Source: Micrococcales bacterium KH10 (lineage in GTDB: Bacteria; Actinomycetota; Actinomycetes; Actinomycetales; Cellulomonadaceae). Taken from it: a DNA stretch of 64,000 nt. A program made the position numbers and the translations under genes. The DNA lies in NCBI GenBank assembly GCA_900188465.1, contig FZPE01000001.1, positions 620,001-684,000 of the forward strand, written 5' to 3'. Positions 29,875-39,526 of the stretch are shown in pieces. Numbering within the stretch: position 1 is the first letter of the stretch; every line of letters begins with the position of its first letter. The notes beneath the pieces were generated by a model that was not told the DNA's origin, did no database searches, and was given only the letters and a program-made list of their open reading frames with translations.

Positions 29875-30126
29875 TCAGGCAACAGCGGTTGCTGCGGCAA
29901 TTTCAGCAGCAACCTTGCTGATCTGATCAGGACGGAAACCTGACCAGTGAGTGTCGCCAGCAACAACGACAGGTGCCTGAAGATAACCGAGCGAGCGGAC
30001 CATCTCTAGAGCTTCGACGTCCTGGCTGATGTCGACGATGGAGTACTCAATACCCCGCTTGTCGAATGCGCGGTAGGTTGCGTCACACTGCACACAGGAC
30101 GGCTTGCTGTAGACCGTGATGCCCAT
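29875..30126 (-). CDS. nrdH: NrdH glutaredoxin-like electron donor
   Basis: 83 residues from the ATG at 30126, with GGAAG upstream. It has the redox motif Cys-Val-Gln-Cys (SKPSCVQCDATYRAF) and the thioredoxin-reductase-interacting end WSGFRPDQI. NrdH keeps the class Ib reductase reduced and is itself reduced by thioredoxin reductase. It is the first gene of the nrdHIEF operon. A longer frame from 30171 is open but has no ribosome site or homology. Confidence 0.94.
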   Translation of the reverse strand: MGITVYSKPSCVQCDATYRAFDKRGIEYSIVDISQDVEALEMVRSLGYLQAPVVVAGDTHWSGFRPDQISKVAAEIAAATAVA

Positions 30127-30282
30127 CTTGGTGTCTTCCTTCCCCACAAGGTCAATCTGCGCCAATTGCACGTCCCCGCACCGGGTGCTGAACGCGTATC
30201 GACACTGTTGACATCGTTGAAATTACGTCGATGTGATTTGTCGCGGCACCTGGTTGACCCTCGGCAACCGCTCAATACCTCA

Positions 30283-30298
30283 ACACTACACCTTGTGG
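30283..30298 (-). promoter_or_regulatory. NrdR-box-like site 1
   Basis: ACACTACACCTTGTGG fits the 16-bp NrdR consensus ACAC(8)GTGT except the last base. It lies about 160 bp upstream of nrdH, whose operon NrdR normally represses. Confidence 0.6.
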
Positions 30299-30314
30299 CA
30301 GACATTCGCCGCAA

Positions 30315-30330
30315 CCCCTAGGTGTTGTGG
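30315..30330 (-). promoter_or_regulatory. NrdR-box-like site 2
   Basis: CCCCTAGGTGTTGTGG is a weaker match, but it starts exactly 32 bp after site 1. NrdR boxes typically come in pairs separated by an integral number of helix turns. Confidence 0.5.
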
Positions 30331-30530
30331 TTGGGCGTGTCGCACCCCAGCCTGTGGACAACTTGGCAAGAGCCTCGATGGTGCTCTCGCGGCGAGCGTA
30401 TCGGACCGCGATATTCTGCGCATCGGCACTTCGTACACCTGTTGATAGCGGTATGCAGAGCCGGTGGAAAACTCGATAAAAAATTTTCTTTTTCGGCGTG
30501 TCGCGCCTCGTCATGTATCAGCCAGAGAGC

Positions 30531-30552
30531 ATTCATTCACTGTTCATCTACT
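30531..30552 (+). promoter_or_regulatory. Putative PHO box (PhoP/PhoB direct repeats)
   Basis: Two 11-nt units, ATTCATTCACT and GTTCATCTACT, lie head to tail about 90 bp upstream of pstC. They resemble actinobacterial PHO-box units with a TTCA core. This fits induction of the pst operon under phosphate limitation. Confidence 0.5.
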
Positions 30553-30640
30553 CGTGGCCGCCCGGACGTGAGGATCCTGTTCGATCAGTCCTTGATATGC
30601 CCATCCGGGCAGTCATTGGCACGAGATCAATGGAACACAT

Positions 30641-31621
30641 GTGGACGATGTCATTTCGCCACGACGACTGATGACCAAGCGCGAAACCGCGGACCGGGTG
30701 TTCCGGGGCGGGGTGCGCGCCAGTGGCACTGTAGTGCTGCTCATCATGTCGTTCGTGGGCATATTCCTGTTGCTACGAGCATGGGAAGCACTCCAGGTAT
30801 CCGGGTTCAGTTTCTTCACCACCCAAGCGTGGGAACCAGACTCCGGCAATTTCGGCATCGCCGCGGTCATCGTTGGCACAGTGCTCATCGCACTGGTCGC
30901 GGTCAGTATTGCGCTACCTCTGTCACTGGGGACGGCGTTGTATATCAGCGACTACGCCCCGATTCGGCTACGGAAAACGCTGATCACCCTGGTGGACCTC
31001 ATGGCAGCAGTGCCCTCCGTGGTCTTCGGGTTGTGGGGAGTGTTCTTCCTGCAAGAGAAGATCGTGCCGGTGGCACAGTGGCTCTCCACCGTATTGGGCT
31101 GGATTCCACTATTTCGCGTCGACGGCGTCGACCCTCGTGACCCACTGGCGAGCGCAACGGTCTACACCTCGTCAACCTTCATCGCGGGCATCGTCGTGGC
31201 GATGATGATCACTCCCATCATGACCTCCATCATGCGTGAAGTGTTCATGCAGGCTCCGCTCGGAGAGCGTGAAGGCGCACTGGCTCTCGGTTCTACCAGG
31301 TTCGGCATGATTCGTTCCGTCGTACTGCCCTATGGTGCAGGCGGGATCGTCGGAGGCACCATGCTCGGCCTGGGCCGAGCACTCGGAGAGACCATCGCGG
31401 TCTACATGATCATCTCCCCCGTTTTCGTCATTCAGCCCCACGTCCTCGCTAACGGCACCAACTCTGTTTCAGCGCTCATCGCGTTGCGCTACGGCGAAGC
31501 AACACAAATGGGCATGTCCGCCCTGATGGCCGCTGGTCTTGCGCTCTTCCTCTTGACACTAGTCGTCAACTTCGCGGCCTCGTCCATCGTGGCCCGATCC
31601 CGATCGGGAGCCAGCACATGA
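30641..31621 (+). CDS. pstC: Phosphate ABC transporter permease PstC
   Basis: 326 residues, GTG start. Six membrane segments of the PstC type (TVVLLIMSFVGIFLLL; AAVIVGTVLIALVAVSIALPL; the VPSVVFGLWGVFFL segment; GIVVAMMITPIMTSIMREVF with the EAA-type coupling loop EGALALGSTRFGMIRSVVLP). The gene opens the pst operon, with pstA overlapping by 4 nt. Unusually, pstS does not come first. The partner PstB is about 9 kb further on, after the binding-protein genes. Confidence 0.93.
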   Translation: MDDVISPRRLMTKRETADRVFRGGVRASGTVVLLIMSFVGIFLLLRAWEALQVSGFSFFTTQAWEPDSGNFGIAAVIVGTVLIALVAVSIALPLSLGTALYISDYAPIRLRKTLITLVDLMAAVPSVVFGLWGVFFLQEKIVPVAQWLSTVLGWIPLFRVDGVDPRDPLASATVYTSSTFIAGIVVAMMITPIMTSIMREVFMQAPLGEREGALALGSTRFGMIRSVVLPYGAGGIVGGTMLGLGRALGETIAVYMIISPVFVIQPHVLANGTNSVSALIALRYGEATQMGMSALMAAGLALFLLTLVVNFAASSIVARSRSGAST

Positions 31622-32886
31622 CCACATCAGCCACGGCCGCCCCCGCGACAGCGTCTTCTGTCACACATACCGGATCACCAGCTGCCAACACGACACCACC
31701 GACGCAGACCCGGCTACGGGTGCTGCCTGACAGCGAATCGCCACGTGAACGGGTGCTCTCCGATAAACGGGTCAGTGATGTCTTAGCGCTCTGCGGCGCT
31801 GGTCTGGCAGCGTTAGCCCTAGCAGCGGTGATCGCGACGCAACTCGTTCCGGTGCGCGGCATCCCGGCATTCACCGTGTTGACCATCGTCTTGTTCACCA
31901 TGATCTATGCCGCGATCATCTCGTTGACCGAGAACGGACCTGCCGTACGAGACCGCGTCGTCACGGTGATCGTGCACACCCTTGCTTTCACCGTCTTGCT
32001 GACCTTGGTCTTCGTCGTAGTCTTCACGGTTGCACGAGCGCTGCCTGCCTTGCCTCATCTGAACTTCTTTACCGAGGACATGGCTCTTGCGGGACCGCTA
32101 GACCCGCTAGACACAGGTGGCATCGCGCACGCAATCGTCGGAACCTTGATCCAGATCGGAATCGCACTGGCGATCACGATTCCGCTAGGCATCGCCACCG
32201 CTGTTTTCCTCACGGAGATTCCGGGACCCTTCGCACGGTTCGTCCGCACTGTGGTGGAGGCTATGACGGCGTTGCCTTCCATCGTCGCGGGTCTGTTCAT
32301 CTATGCGACCGCGATATACACCTTCGGACTCGACAAATCCGGACTCGCGGCAGCCCTGGCCATCTCCATCATGATGCTGCCCATCATGATCCGCTCCTCT
32401 GACGTAGTGCTGCGGCTCGTCCCGCACACCCTCAAGGAGGCCTCTTACGGCTTGGGGGCCACACAATGGAGCACGGTGTGGAAGGTGACGCTGCCCACTT
32501 CACGGTCCGGCCTGACCACAGCGATCATCCTCGCAACCGCACGCGGCATCGGGGAGACCTCGCCGGTTCTGCTGACCTCGGGGTTCACCGCGGCGATGAA
32601 CCTCAACCCGACTTCGGGGCCGATGGTGTCGCTGCCGCTGGCGATCTTCCAGTTCGTCAAGTCCCCCGAACCGACCATGATCGCTCGTGGATTCGGCACC
32701 GCCGCGACGTTGATGCTCCTGGTAGTCGGACTCTTCGTCATCGCGAGGCTGATCGGCGCCGACAACCCCGCCAAGAAAGCTGCCCGCATGGAACGTCACC
32801 GCCGGTTCCGGTCCGCTCTCATAACCGCCAGCCGGGCGACGCTACAGACAACTCGTCGCACCAGACCAGACGCACCACAGGAGTGA
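31618..32886 (+). CDS. pstA: Phosphate ABC transporter permease PstA, N-terminally extended
   Basis: 422 residues, longer than the usual 280-300. A Thr/Ala/Pro-rich start of about 50 residues precedes two or three extra hydrophobic segments (VLALCGAGLAALALAAVI, AFTVLTIVLFTMIYAAIISL). The core has six helices with GGIAHAIVGTLIQIGIALAI, the ALPSIVAGLFIYA motif and the coupling loop EASYGLGATQWSTVWKVTLP. It forms the membrane channel with PstC. The downstream pstS-like gene begins 2 nt after its stop. Extended PstA proteins occur in actinobacteria; the role of the extra helices is unknown. Confidence 0.93.
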   Translation: MTTSATAAPATASSVTHTGSPAANTTPPTQTRLRVLPDSESPRERVLSDKRVSDVLALCGAGLAALALAAVIATQLVPVRGIPAFTVLTIVLFTMIYAAIISLTENGPAVRDRVVTVIVHTLAFTVLLTLVFVVVFTVARALPALPHLNFFTEDMALAGPLDPLDTGGIAHAIVGTLIQIGIALAITIPLGIATAVFLTEIPGPFARFVRTVVEAMTALPSIVAGLFIYATAIYTFGLDKSGLAAALAISIMMLPIMIRSSDVVLRLVPHTLKEASYGLGATQWSTVWKVTLPTSRSGLTTAIILATARGIGETSPVLLTSGFTAAMNLNPTSGPMVSLPLAIFQFVKSPEPTMIARGFGTAATLMLLVVGLFVIARLIGADNPAKKAARMERHRRFRSALITASRATLQTTRRTRPDAPQE

Positions 32887-32888
32887 CC

Positions 32889-34694
32889 ATGTCTGACTAC
32901 CCTTCTCGCCATAAAGCACGCTTCCCAGAGCGGGTTGGCCGCGGCACGCCGAACTTCATGAGCGCATTGCTGGCGTTCATCGTCGTGGCATTGACCAGCG
33001 TGAGCGCAGCGCCCGCCAGTCAGGCCGCGACATACGTTCCGATATCGGGGGCGGGATCGTCATGGTCTGCCAATGCGATCGACCAGTGGCGTCGCAACGT
33101 CGAGCAATACGGTATGCGAGTCAACTACGCGTCAACCGGTTCGTCCGACGGACGCAACCAGTTCAAGGCGGGAACCATCGACTTCGCCAGCACTGAGATT
33201 CCCTACGGACTCAAAGACGGCGGCGTGGTTGACACGCCGCCATCGCGAGGCTACGCCTATATGCCCATCGTTGCCGGCGGCACCGCGTTCATGTACAACC
33301 TGCGCATCGGTGGACAGCAGGTGACCAATCTGCGGTTATCCGGCGATGTCCTGACCAAGGTCTTCACCGGAGTCATCACCATGTGGAATGACCCCGCGAT
33401 TGCTGCAGACAACCCCGCGCTCTCCTTGCCCGCACGCAAGATCGTCCCGGTGGTCCGTTCTGACGGCTCCGGTTCAACCGCCCAGTTCACCACCTGGATG
33501 GCCAGCCAACACGCCTCGCTGTGGGATAGCTACTGTCAGTCGGCGGGCCGCTCCACCCCATGCGGTGTCACATCGAACTATCCGACCGTGGCAGGCAAGG
33601 GATTCGTTGCCCAACCCAACTCCCAGGGAGTCGCTGGATACGTCGCGCAGCGAGCCAACGAAGGCACGATCACCTATGTCGAGTACTCGTACGCGCTCAA
33701 GACCGGTTACCCGGTCGCAAAGATCCTCAACAAAGCCGGATATTACGTAGAGCCCACGGCCTCCAACGTGGCAGTAGCGCTGCTATCCGCCAAGATCAAC
33801 ACTCAAAAGGGAACTGCGGCATATTTGACGCAGGATCTCTCCGGTGTGTTCGCGAGCACAGATCAGCGCACCTACCCGTTGTCCTCCTACAGCTACATCG
33901 TCGTGCCGACCAATAGCCAAAACGGATTCACCACCGCGAAGGGCGCCACGTTGGGCGCGTTCTCCTACTACTTCTTGTGTGAGGGACAGCAGCAGGCCGA
34001 GGCACTCGGATATTCGCCACTACCGATCAACCTGGTCAAAGCCGGGCTGGAGCAAGTTCGCCAGATCCCCGGTGTCGAAGCTAAGTCAATCGATATCAAG
34101 GACTGCAACAACCCCACATTCTCCTCTGATGGGACCAATACCCTCGCGAAAAAAGCTCCTATGCCCTCCGAATGCGACAAGAAAGGCGTCACCCAGTGCA
34201 ACACCGGCACCGGTGGCGCGAAGCAGTCGACTACCTCTACGAAGAAAACAACCTCGGACGGCAAGTCGACGCAGACCGGCGGCAAGACAACCACCGGAGA
34301 TGACAGCACCTCAGGGACCACCGATTCCGGTACGACCGGAACTGATCAACCTGGCAACGAAGACGGCAGCGGCGACACGGGAGACGGCGTCACCCCAGGC
34401 GATGAATTCACCGACGATGGCCTGGCACCCGACGGTTTCGTGTCCGACTCTCAGACCTCATCGTATGGCGCTGCCGTGGCCGCGAACTACGGCGGCGGCC
34501 CCATCGTCTGCGAGCCGGACACCGGCGTGTGCACCAACGTCGTGGCCGAGCCTATGACGCTTGAGAGCGCAGGCAGCCAAGGCCCGTCGTCCGGTGCGTG
34601 GATCGCTATGGCCGTGATCGTCATCGGAGTTCTCACCCCGGCATTGACCACTGCCCTTTCACCCGGCAAACGGCGAGGAGCCAAAGCATCATGA
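32889..34694 (+). CDS. pstS: PstS-like phosphate-binding protein with Ser/Thr-rich stalk and C-terminal membrane anchor
   Basis: 601 residues. Signal peptide (about 25-50, ALLAFIVVALTSVSAAPASQA). The PstS fold covers about 50-400: PISGAGSSWSANAIDQW and NYASTGSSDGRNQF for the phosphate loops, DFASTEIPYG, and PVVRSDGSGSTAQFT. Most PstS proteins are lipoproteins; this one has no lipobox. Instead it has a stalk of about 120 residues rich in Ser/Thr/Gly/Asp, then a C-terminal helix (WIAMAVIVIGVLTPALTTAL) and a basic tail. It should stand out from the membrane on the stalk. No LPXTG motif. The next gene overlaps by 4 nt. Confidence 0.88.
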   Translation: MSDYPSRHKARFPERVGRGTPNFMSALLAFIVVALTSVSAAPASQAATYVPISGAGSSWSANAIDQWRRNVEQYGMRVNYASTGSSDGRNQFKAGTIDFASTEIPYGLKDGGVVDTPPSRGYAYMPIVAGGTAFMYNLRIGGQQVTNLRLSGDVLTKVFTGVITMWNDPAIAADNPALSLPARKIVPVVRSDGSGSTAQFTTWMASQHASLWDSYCQSAGRSTPCGVTSNYPTVAGKGFVAQPNSQGVAGYVAQRANEGTITYVEYSYALKTGYPVAKILNKAGYYVEPTASNVAVALLSAKINTQKGTAAYLTQDLSGVFASTDQRTYPLSSYSYIVVPTNSQNGFTTAKGATLGAFSYYFLCEGQQQAEALGYSPLPINLVKAGLEQVRQIPGVEAKSIDIKDCNNPTFSSDGTNTLAKKAPMPSECDKKGVTQCNTGTGGAKQSTTSTKKTTSDGKSTQTGGKTTTGDDSTSGTTDSGTTGTDQPGNEDGSGDTGDGVTPGDEFTDDGLAPDGFVSDSQTSSYGAAVAANYGGGPIVCEPDTGVCTNVVAEPMTLESAGSQGPSSGAWIAMAVIVIGVLTPALTTALSPGKRRGAKAS

Positions 34695-37264
34695 AATCAT
34701 CGCGATTCCATTACCGACTCGGAGCCTTGCTGATCGTTCTCGGACTATGCGCGAGCACGGGTGGCGCAGTCATGGCGGCGGCCGCGTCGGCATCCACGTC
34801 AACCAAGCAGATCAAGGCTCCCACCGTCGCTGACGCCGATGACGAGTGGGGCAGTCCCACAGCCTCAGCTCTCACACAACGCTGGGCCGATGCTGTGGGA
34901 GTGGACGAGCGCGATCCTGATTCTGCGTCCTACGAAGCGCTCAAGGACATCACTGTTTCAATCAACCAGACCCGCGACCTGACCACGCAGGGCGTCACTG
35001 TGTCCTGGAGCGGCGCGAGCCCCACACCGGCAGGAAAGTTCTCTGATTCTTTCTTCCAGATCATGCAGTGCTGGGGGGACCACAACACTGGCCCTACCCC
35101 ACAGCAATGCATGTGGGGCACCCCGACATCAGCCTTGGCTAATATGCTCGGCGACCGGGTCGCGGCACGTACCCTACGACTCAACGAGGATCCGGAGCAG
35201 GAATATTCTGAGGAACTGCGAGTACCGCCTCCTATCACCAACCCGAATCTGCGCGCCTACTCCTACCCGTTCACACATGTCGACGGAACCACGGTTAGCG
35301 ACGTCAGCGAGTACTACACCTCGGCCAACACCAACGAGATCTCGGCCGCTCGTACCAGTGCGGACGGCACCGGGACCGTTGTGTTCACCACGCAAAACGC
35401 TATGGACGCACCGCATCTGGGATGCGGCACCATTGCTTCCGCTTGTTGGCTGGTCGTGGTTCCTCGTGCCACCACCACCGCTGACGGCACAGCCGTCTCC
35501 GACTTGGCTGATGGAATGCTCTCCGGCTCTCCGTTGAGTGCGACCAACTGGAAAGACCGTCTCGTCTTCGAGTTGGATTTCCAATCCATCGGCTCCAACT
35601 GCCCGTTAGGCAATGCGGAGCAACGACTGGTCGGCCACGAGCTGTTCAGCGAGGCCATGACAAGTTGGCAGTCTGGTTTGTGCAGTTCCGGGACGACTTA
35701 CGGCTGGTCCCAGATCGGAGATGACGAGGCTCGCAACCAGATCGTCTCAGCGTTTGACGGCGCTGCCCGTCTTGCTGTGGTCTCCACACCGTTGCCTGCC
35801 GAACAGCGCGGTGACGAAGTCATCCGCTATGCGCCGATCGCTCGCAACTCGATCGTGGTGGCCTACAACATTGAACGTCAGTATCGTCTCGCCAGCGAGC
35901 GCAGAGACCGCAACGGCACACTCGTCGCCGATCTCACGCTCAACGCCAGGTTGATCGCGAAACTCTTGACGCAGTCCTACCGGGTCGATGTTCCAGGCGG
36001 TGGTACCGCACCGCCGATCAAGAACAACCCGTACAGCATCGTCACCGACCCCGAGTTCGTTGAGCTCAATCCGGAATTCGCTGATTTCCTGGCCACCACC
36101 GCGCCCGAAGGTCTGCTGGTCTCACTCGGCTCGTCCGATGCCAACGCCCAGGTATGGCAGTGGCTCCAGGCTGATCCTTATGCGAAGGCCTTCCTTGCCG
36201 GTGAGGACGATGGCTACGGGATGAAAATCAATCCCGCCTATCTGGCACTGGAACTGTCCACGACACCAACGACATCGTTTCCTAAAGCGGATCTGTCCAC
36301 TTTCCGTTATAACGCTGAAGTCCCAGAGCCGGGATACGGCACTCTTGACCTGCGGCCATATATGGCGGACATGCAAGAGGCCGCTCGTCGTGCGGCTCGC
36401 GGCGAGTCTGGATCGAAGATCGTATGGGACCCGTTCCGTCTGCCACCGTCGTTCACCTCCACTGGCGCTCAACTGCCCGGTTCGCGATTCCAGATCGCGC
36501 TGACTGATCGCACGTCGGCTGATCGCTTCGGCCTGCGGACGGCAAACCTCGTCAATCAGGCCGGCCAAACTATCGCTCCAACAGCGAACGCGGTCAACCG
36601 TGCCATCAACGCGTTCCCTCGTTCCAGTGACGACCCCGCCATCGCCGTATACGACCCGGCGCAACGCCTGTTAGGCGCCTACCCTTTGGCGACAGTCAGT
36701 TACGCAGCAATCAATGTCTGTTCCGCCACCGCCACACAGTTGAAGGACTACGCTGCCTTCTTGAACTATGCGGCCGGTCCCGGGCAATCGCCTGGCCATG
36801 CGAAGGGGAAACTGCCGCCGGGCTATCTGGTGCTGCCGTCTGCGGACGTTGCCAAGCTCAAGGAACTTGCCGGGCTTCTCACCGATACCAAGAAGGTCGC
36901 ACAGTCGTGTCCCACCGCGGACAAGCCAGGTCCCGAAGAACCGAAGAAGAAACGTAACAAGCCAAAGAAGAAGGACGAGCCGCAGCAGGACGAGACCACC
37001 ACGCAGGACGACACTGCGACACCGCCTACCGCCGCACCGGTTGAATCCGATGAGCCGGCAGAGGAAACACCCGAGCCGGAACCAGAGCCTGCTGCCACCG
37101 ACGACACGATCGCACCCATTGTCGACGAGATCGAACCGATCGCCACAAGCGCGGCGAACACCAAAGGGTGGCGTATCGGAGCGACCACTGCGATGTCGGC
37201 CGGGCTGCCATCACTGCTCGCTGGCACCTATTTGATGCGTAGGTCGCGTCGTTTGCTTATCTGA
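34691..37264 (+). CDS. Large secreted, membrane-anchored protein of the pst operon (binding-protein-like)
   Basis: 857 residues. Signal peptide (LGALLIVLGLCASTGGAVMA), a large extracytoplasmic region with several Cys (IMQCWGDHNTGPTPQQCMWG, GCGTIASACW), a stretch resembling solute-binding proteins (RNSIVVAYNIERQY, TLNARLIAKLLTQSY, FVELNPEF), then a charged Lys/Pro/Glu linker of about 90 residues and a C-terminal helix with an Arg-rich tail. The layout copies the upstream PstS. It is cotranscribed (ATGA overlap). I suggest an accessory phosphate- or ligand-binding surface protein; the ligand is unknown and the domain assignment is tentative. Confidence 0.7.
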   Translation: MKSSRFHYRLGALLIVLGLCASTGGAVMAAAASASTSTKQIKAPTVADADDEWGSPTASALTQRWADAVGVDERDPDSASYEALKDITVSINQTRDLTTQGVTVSWSGASPTPAGKFSDSFFQIMQCWGDHNTGPTPQQCMWGTPTSALANMLGDRVAARTLRLNEDPEQEYSEELRVPPPITNPNLRAYSYPFTHVDGTTVSDVSEYYTSANTNEISAARTSADGTGTVVFTTQNAMDAPHLGCGTIASACWLVVVPRATTTADGTAVSDLADGMLSGSPLSATNWKDRLVFELDFQSIGSNCPLGNAEQRLVGHELFSEAMTSWQSGLCSSGTTYGWSQIGDDEARNQIVSAFDGAARLAVVSTPLPAEQRGDEVIRYAPIARNSIVVAYNIERQYRLASERRDRNGTLVADLTLNARLIAKLLTQSYRVDVPGGGTAPPIKNNPYSIVTDPEFVELNPEFADFLATTAPEGLLVSLGSSDANAQVWQWLQADPYAKAFLAGEDDGYGMKINPAYLALELSTTPTTSFPKADLSTFRYNAEVPEPGYGTLDLRPYMADMQEAARRAARGESGSKIVWDPFRLPPSFTSTGAQLPGSRFQIALTDRTSADRFGLRTANLVNQAGQTIAPTANAVNRAINAFPRSSDDPAIAVYDPAQRLLGAYPLATVSYAAINVCSATATQLKDYAAFLNYAAGPGQSPGHAKGKLPPGYLVLPSADVAKLKELAGLLTDTKKVAQSCPTADKPGPEEPKKKRNKPKKKDEPQQDETTTQDDTATPPTAAPVESDEPAEETPEPEPEPAATDDTIAPIVDEIEPIATSAANTKGWRIGATTAMSAGLPSLLAGTYLMRRSRRLLI

Positions 37265-37385
37265 CACCAGAACTTCTCTCAATAGACCCACATTCGAGGC
37301 CTGAACGCCGTTTGGCACTGAGTAGATAGCCGTGTCATCGACAGATGAATCTTAACGAGATGCACATTACGAGAGGAAGCATCGA

Positions 37386-39395
37386 ATGCTCTCACGAAAC
37401 ATCCGCCGAGCCACTGTTGGGCTCAGCGCCACGGCATTGCTGTTCTCTGCAGCAGTGCTGCCCGCACAGGCTGATCCCGCTGCAGGCACCTTCGGCACCC
37501 TGGTCGGACTTGGCTCCGACACCACCCAAGACGTACTCAACGGCCTCGCAGCCGCAATCCCCGGTCAAGCACTCGCATCGTACGACGCCACCGGCAGCGC
37601 TACAGTGATCACACGCCAGGGCGGCGCCGCGGTGCCGCGCGCCAACGGCTCTGGTGCCGGTGTCGGTCTGCTTCGTGCCGCTATCGGCCAGTCGGACCCT
37701 GTGTCAGTCGGGACTTTCTCTGGCGGCACCGTGTCGGTGACCACTGCTTCGGCCATCGGTCTGGTCGACTTCGCTCGTTCCTCGTCAGGAGCTGGCTCCA
37801 ACGCTGTCGACAACGGCGTCTTGGCCTATGTGCCGTTCGCTCTCGACGCAGTGACCTACGCTGTCTCGCCGACATCGGTACTCCCGTCCAACCTCACCAA
37901 GGCGCAACTGACGAGCATCTACAAAGGTGAGATCAACCGTGTCGCCTACGCCTCGGGTCAGGACAGCCAACTGTTGTCTGCTGGTGACCCGGTCCCAGCA
38001 GGATTCACCGCCGTGACCATCACCACCTTCATCCCGCAGGCAGGCTCCGGCACCCGGTCGTACTGGTTGGGCGAAGTCGGAATCACCGAGTCGGACATCT
38101 CCTCGAACACCTACCCGAACCTGCGTGCCACTGACCTCGGTGGCGCCGATGTTCAGGAACACAAAGGTGCCGCGCTGATCACCGGAACCACGGAACAACA
38201 AAAGGCCACCATCGTTCCGTTCTCCATCGCGCAGTGGGTCTCACAGGCCAACGCCAAGGTAGCCGACCACCGCGATGGTGCCCTCATCGGATCCGTCAAC
38301 GGAATCGCACCGGTCACGGGCTCTGGAACCAACTATGCGCTGAACAGTGCTTTCAATGCCTACACCCGCAAGGTCTACAACGTTGTCCCATCCGTCCTGG
38401 CTGACGATGAGACCTCTGACATCGCGAAGGCTTTCGTCGGTCCGAACTCGCTGGTCTGCCAGCAGTCCGAAACCATTGCCTCTTACGGGTTCGGTACCGT
38501 ATCAGACTGCGGCAGTACCTCGGTGCGCGCCTTCGCACCTTCCCCCTCCACCCTGGAGACCTCGATTCCAGCCTCAGCCACGGCTGGTCAACCGGTCACT
38601 CTTCGCGCCACAGTGACCTCGAACGGCAACGGCGGGGGCCAAGTCCAGTTCCGTAACGGCAGCACCGTGCTCGCTACCGCTACCGTGAGCAAGGGCGCTT
38701 CGACCGCAGCAGCCACCTGGACTCCCGCAGCCGCTGGAAACGTCGCCATCTCCGCGGTGTTCATCCCGGCCTTGCCCGGCGTTGACGCTTCCACGACTGC
38801 TGCCGCATCCGTCCAGGTCACGGCGGCTACCACTCAACCTGCAGCGACGTCCGTCCGGTTGTCCGCCAGCGCTAAACCCACTGTCGGCAAGAACGTCACC
38901 GTCACTGCCACCATCACCAAGCCCGCAGTGGCAGGAACCGTGACCTTCCGTGACGGTTCCGCGGTGATCGGCAAGCCAGTGGCGGTCGCCGCCGCACAGA
39001 ACACCGCTGCTGTGTCCTTCAAGGCAACGAAGACCAGCCATAGGGTGTCGGCTACGTTCACCCCGGCAAGCGCCGCTGCACGCGCATCGACTCAGACCTT
39101 GACCGTCACTGCGGCGAAGGCGAAGTCCACTGTCAAGATCAACAAGGTCAAGGCCCAAGGCAAGACCGCCACATTGACGCTTCAGGTCAAGGCGGCTGGT
39201 GTCAAGCCCAACGGCAAGATCGTCGTCAAGGCTGGCAAGAAGAAGGTTGCCACCGTCAAGGTCAAGAACGGCAAGAAGATCAGGGTCAAGGTTGCCAAGC
39301 TGAAGAGGGGCAAGAACAAGCTCACCGTCTCCTTCAACGGCTCGGCCACTGTCACCAAGGCGAACGCGAAGACCACGGTTCGAGTGGCTCGCTGA
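37386..39395 (+). CDS. Secreted PstS-like protein fused to Ig-like repeats
   Basis: 669 residues. Signal peptide ending near PAQA (about 30). Residues about 35-375 form a PstS-like binding domain (LVGLGSDTTQDVLNGLAAAI, IGLVDFARSSS, PQAGSGTRSYWLGEVG). Two Ig-like bacterial domains of the Big_3 kind follow (TATAGQPVTLRATVTSNG; SASAKPTVGKNVTVTATIT), then a very Lys-rich beta module (about 590-669) ending VRVAR. It has no membrane anchor, so it may stick to the wall by its basic end. A 120-bp gap before it suggests its own promoter, and a terminator follows. This is the third binding-protein-type product of this locus. Confidence 0.8.
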   Translation: MLSRNIRRATVGLSATALLFSAAVLPAQADPAAGTFGTLVGLGSDTTQDVLNGLAAAIPGQALASYDATGSATVITRQGGAAVPRANGSGAGVGLLRAAIGQSDPVSVGTFSGGTVSVTTASAIGLVDFARSSSGAGSNAVDNGVLAYVPFALDAVTYAVSPTSVLPSNLTKAQLTSIYKGEINRVAYASGQDSQLLSAGDPVPAGFTAVTITTFIPQAGSGTRSYWLGEVGITESDISSNTYPNLRATDLGGADVQEHKGAALITGTTEQQKATIVPFSIAQWVSQANAKVADHRDGALIGSVNGIAPVTGSGTNYALNSAFNAYTRKVYNVVPSVLADDETSDIAKAFVGPNSLVCQQSETIASYGFGTVSDCGSTSVRAFAPSPSTLETSIPASATAGQPVTLRATVTSNGNGGGQVQFRNGSTVLATATVSKGASTAAATWTPAAAGNVAISAVFIPALPGVDASTTAAASVQVTAATTQPAATSVRLSASAKPTVGKNVTVTATITKPAVAGTVTFRDGSAVIGKPVAVAAAQNTAAVSFKATKTSHRVSATFTPASAAARASTQTLTVTAAKAKSTVKINKVKAQGKTATLTLQVKAAGVKPNGKIVVKAGKKKVATVKVKNGKKIRVKVAKLKRGKNKLTVSFNGSATVTKANAKTTVRVAR

Positions 39396-39431
39396 GAAGA
39401 AGTTAACCATCGCAGTCAGGCAGGTTGACGA

Positions 39432-39490
39432 CCACGGTCGTGGTCGGGACGCTCCGCGCAGGCGGATATGAGTCCCGGCCACGACTGTGG
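39432..39490 (+). terminator. Long-stem terminator after the PstS-Ig gene
   Basis: Arms 39432-39450 and 39472-39490 form a 19-bp stem with two G-T pairs; the loop is 21 nt. A short CTTTG follows. It separates this gene from the sortase-like gene. Confidence 0.65.
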
Positions 39491-39526
39491 CTTTGACATG
39501 TACCAAACCTAAGGAGACCGTCCACC

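Noticed and set aside
32466-32888. Upstream extension of the pstS-like frame into pstA
   Set aside because: It is the shadow of pstA in another frame; the ATG at 32889 directly precedes the signal-peptide region.
37265-37385. Regulatory element before the PstS-Ig gene
   Set aside because: A GAGAGGAAG ribosome site is visible, but I could not identify a convincing promoter or PHO box.
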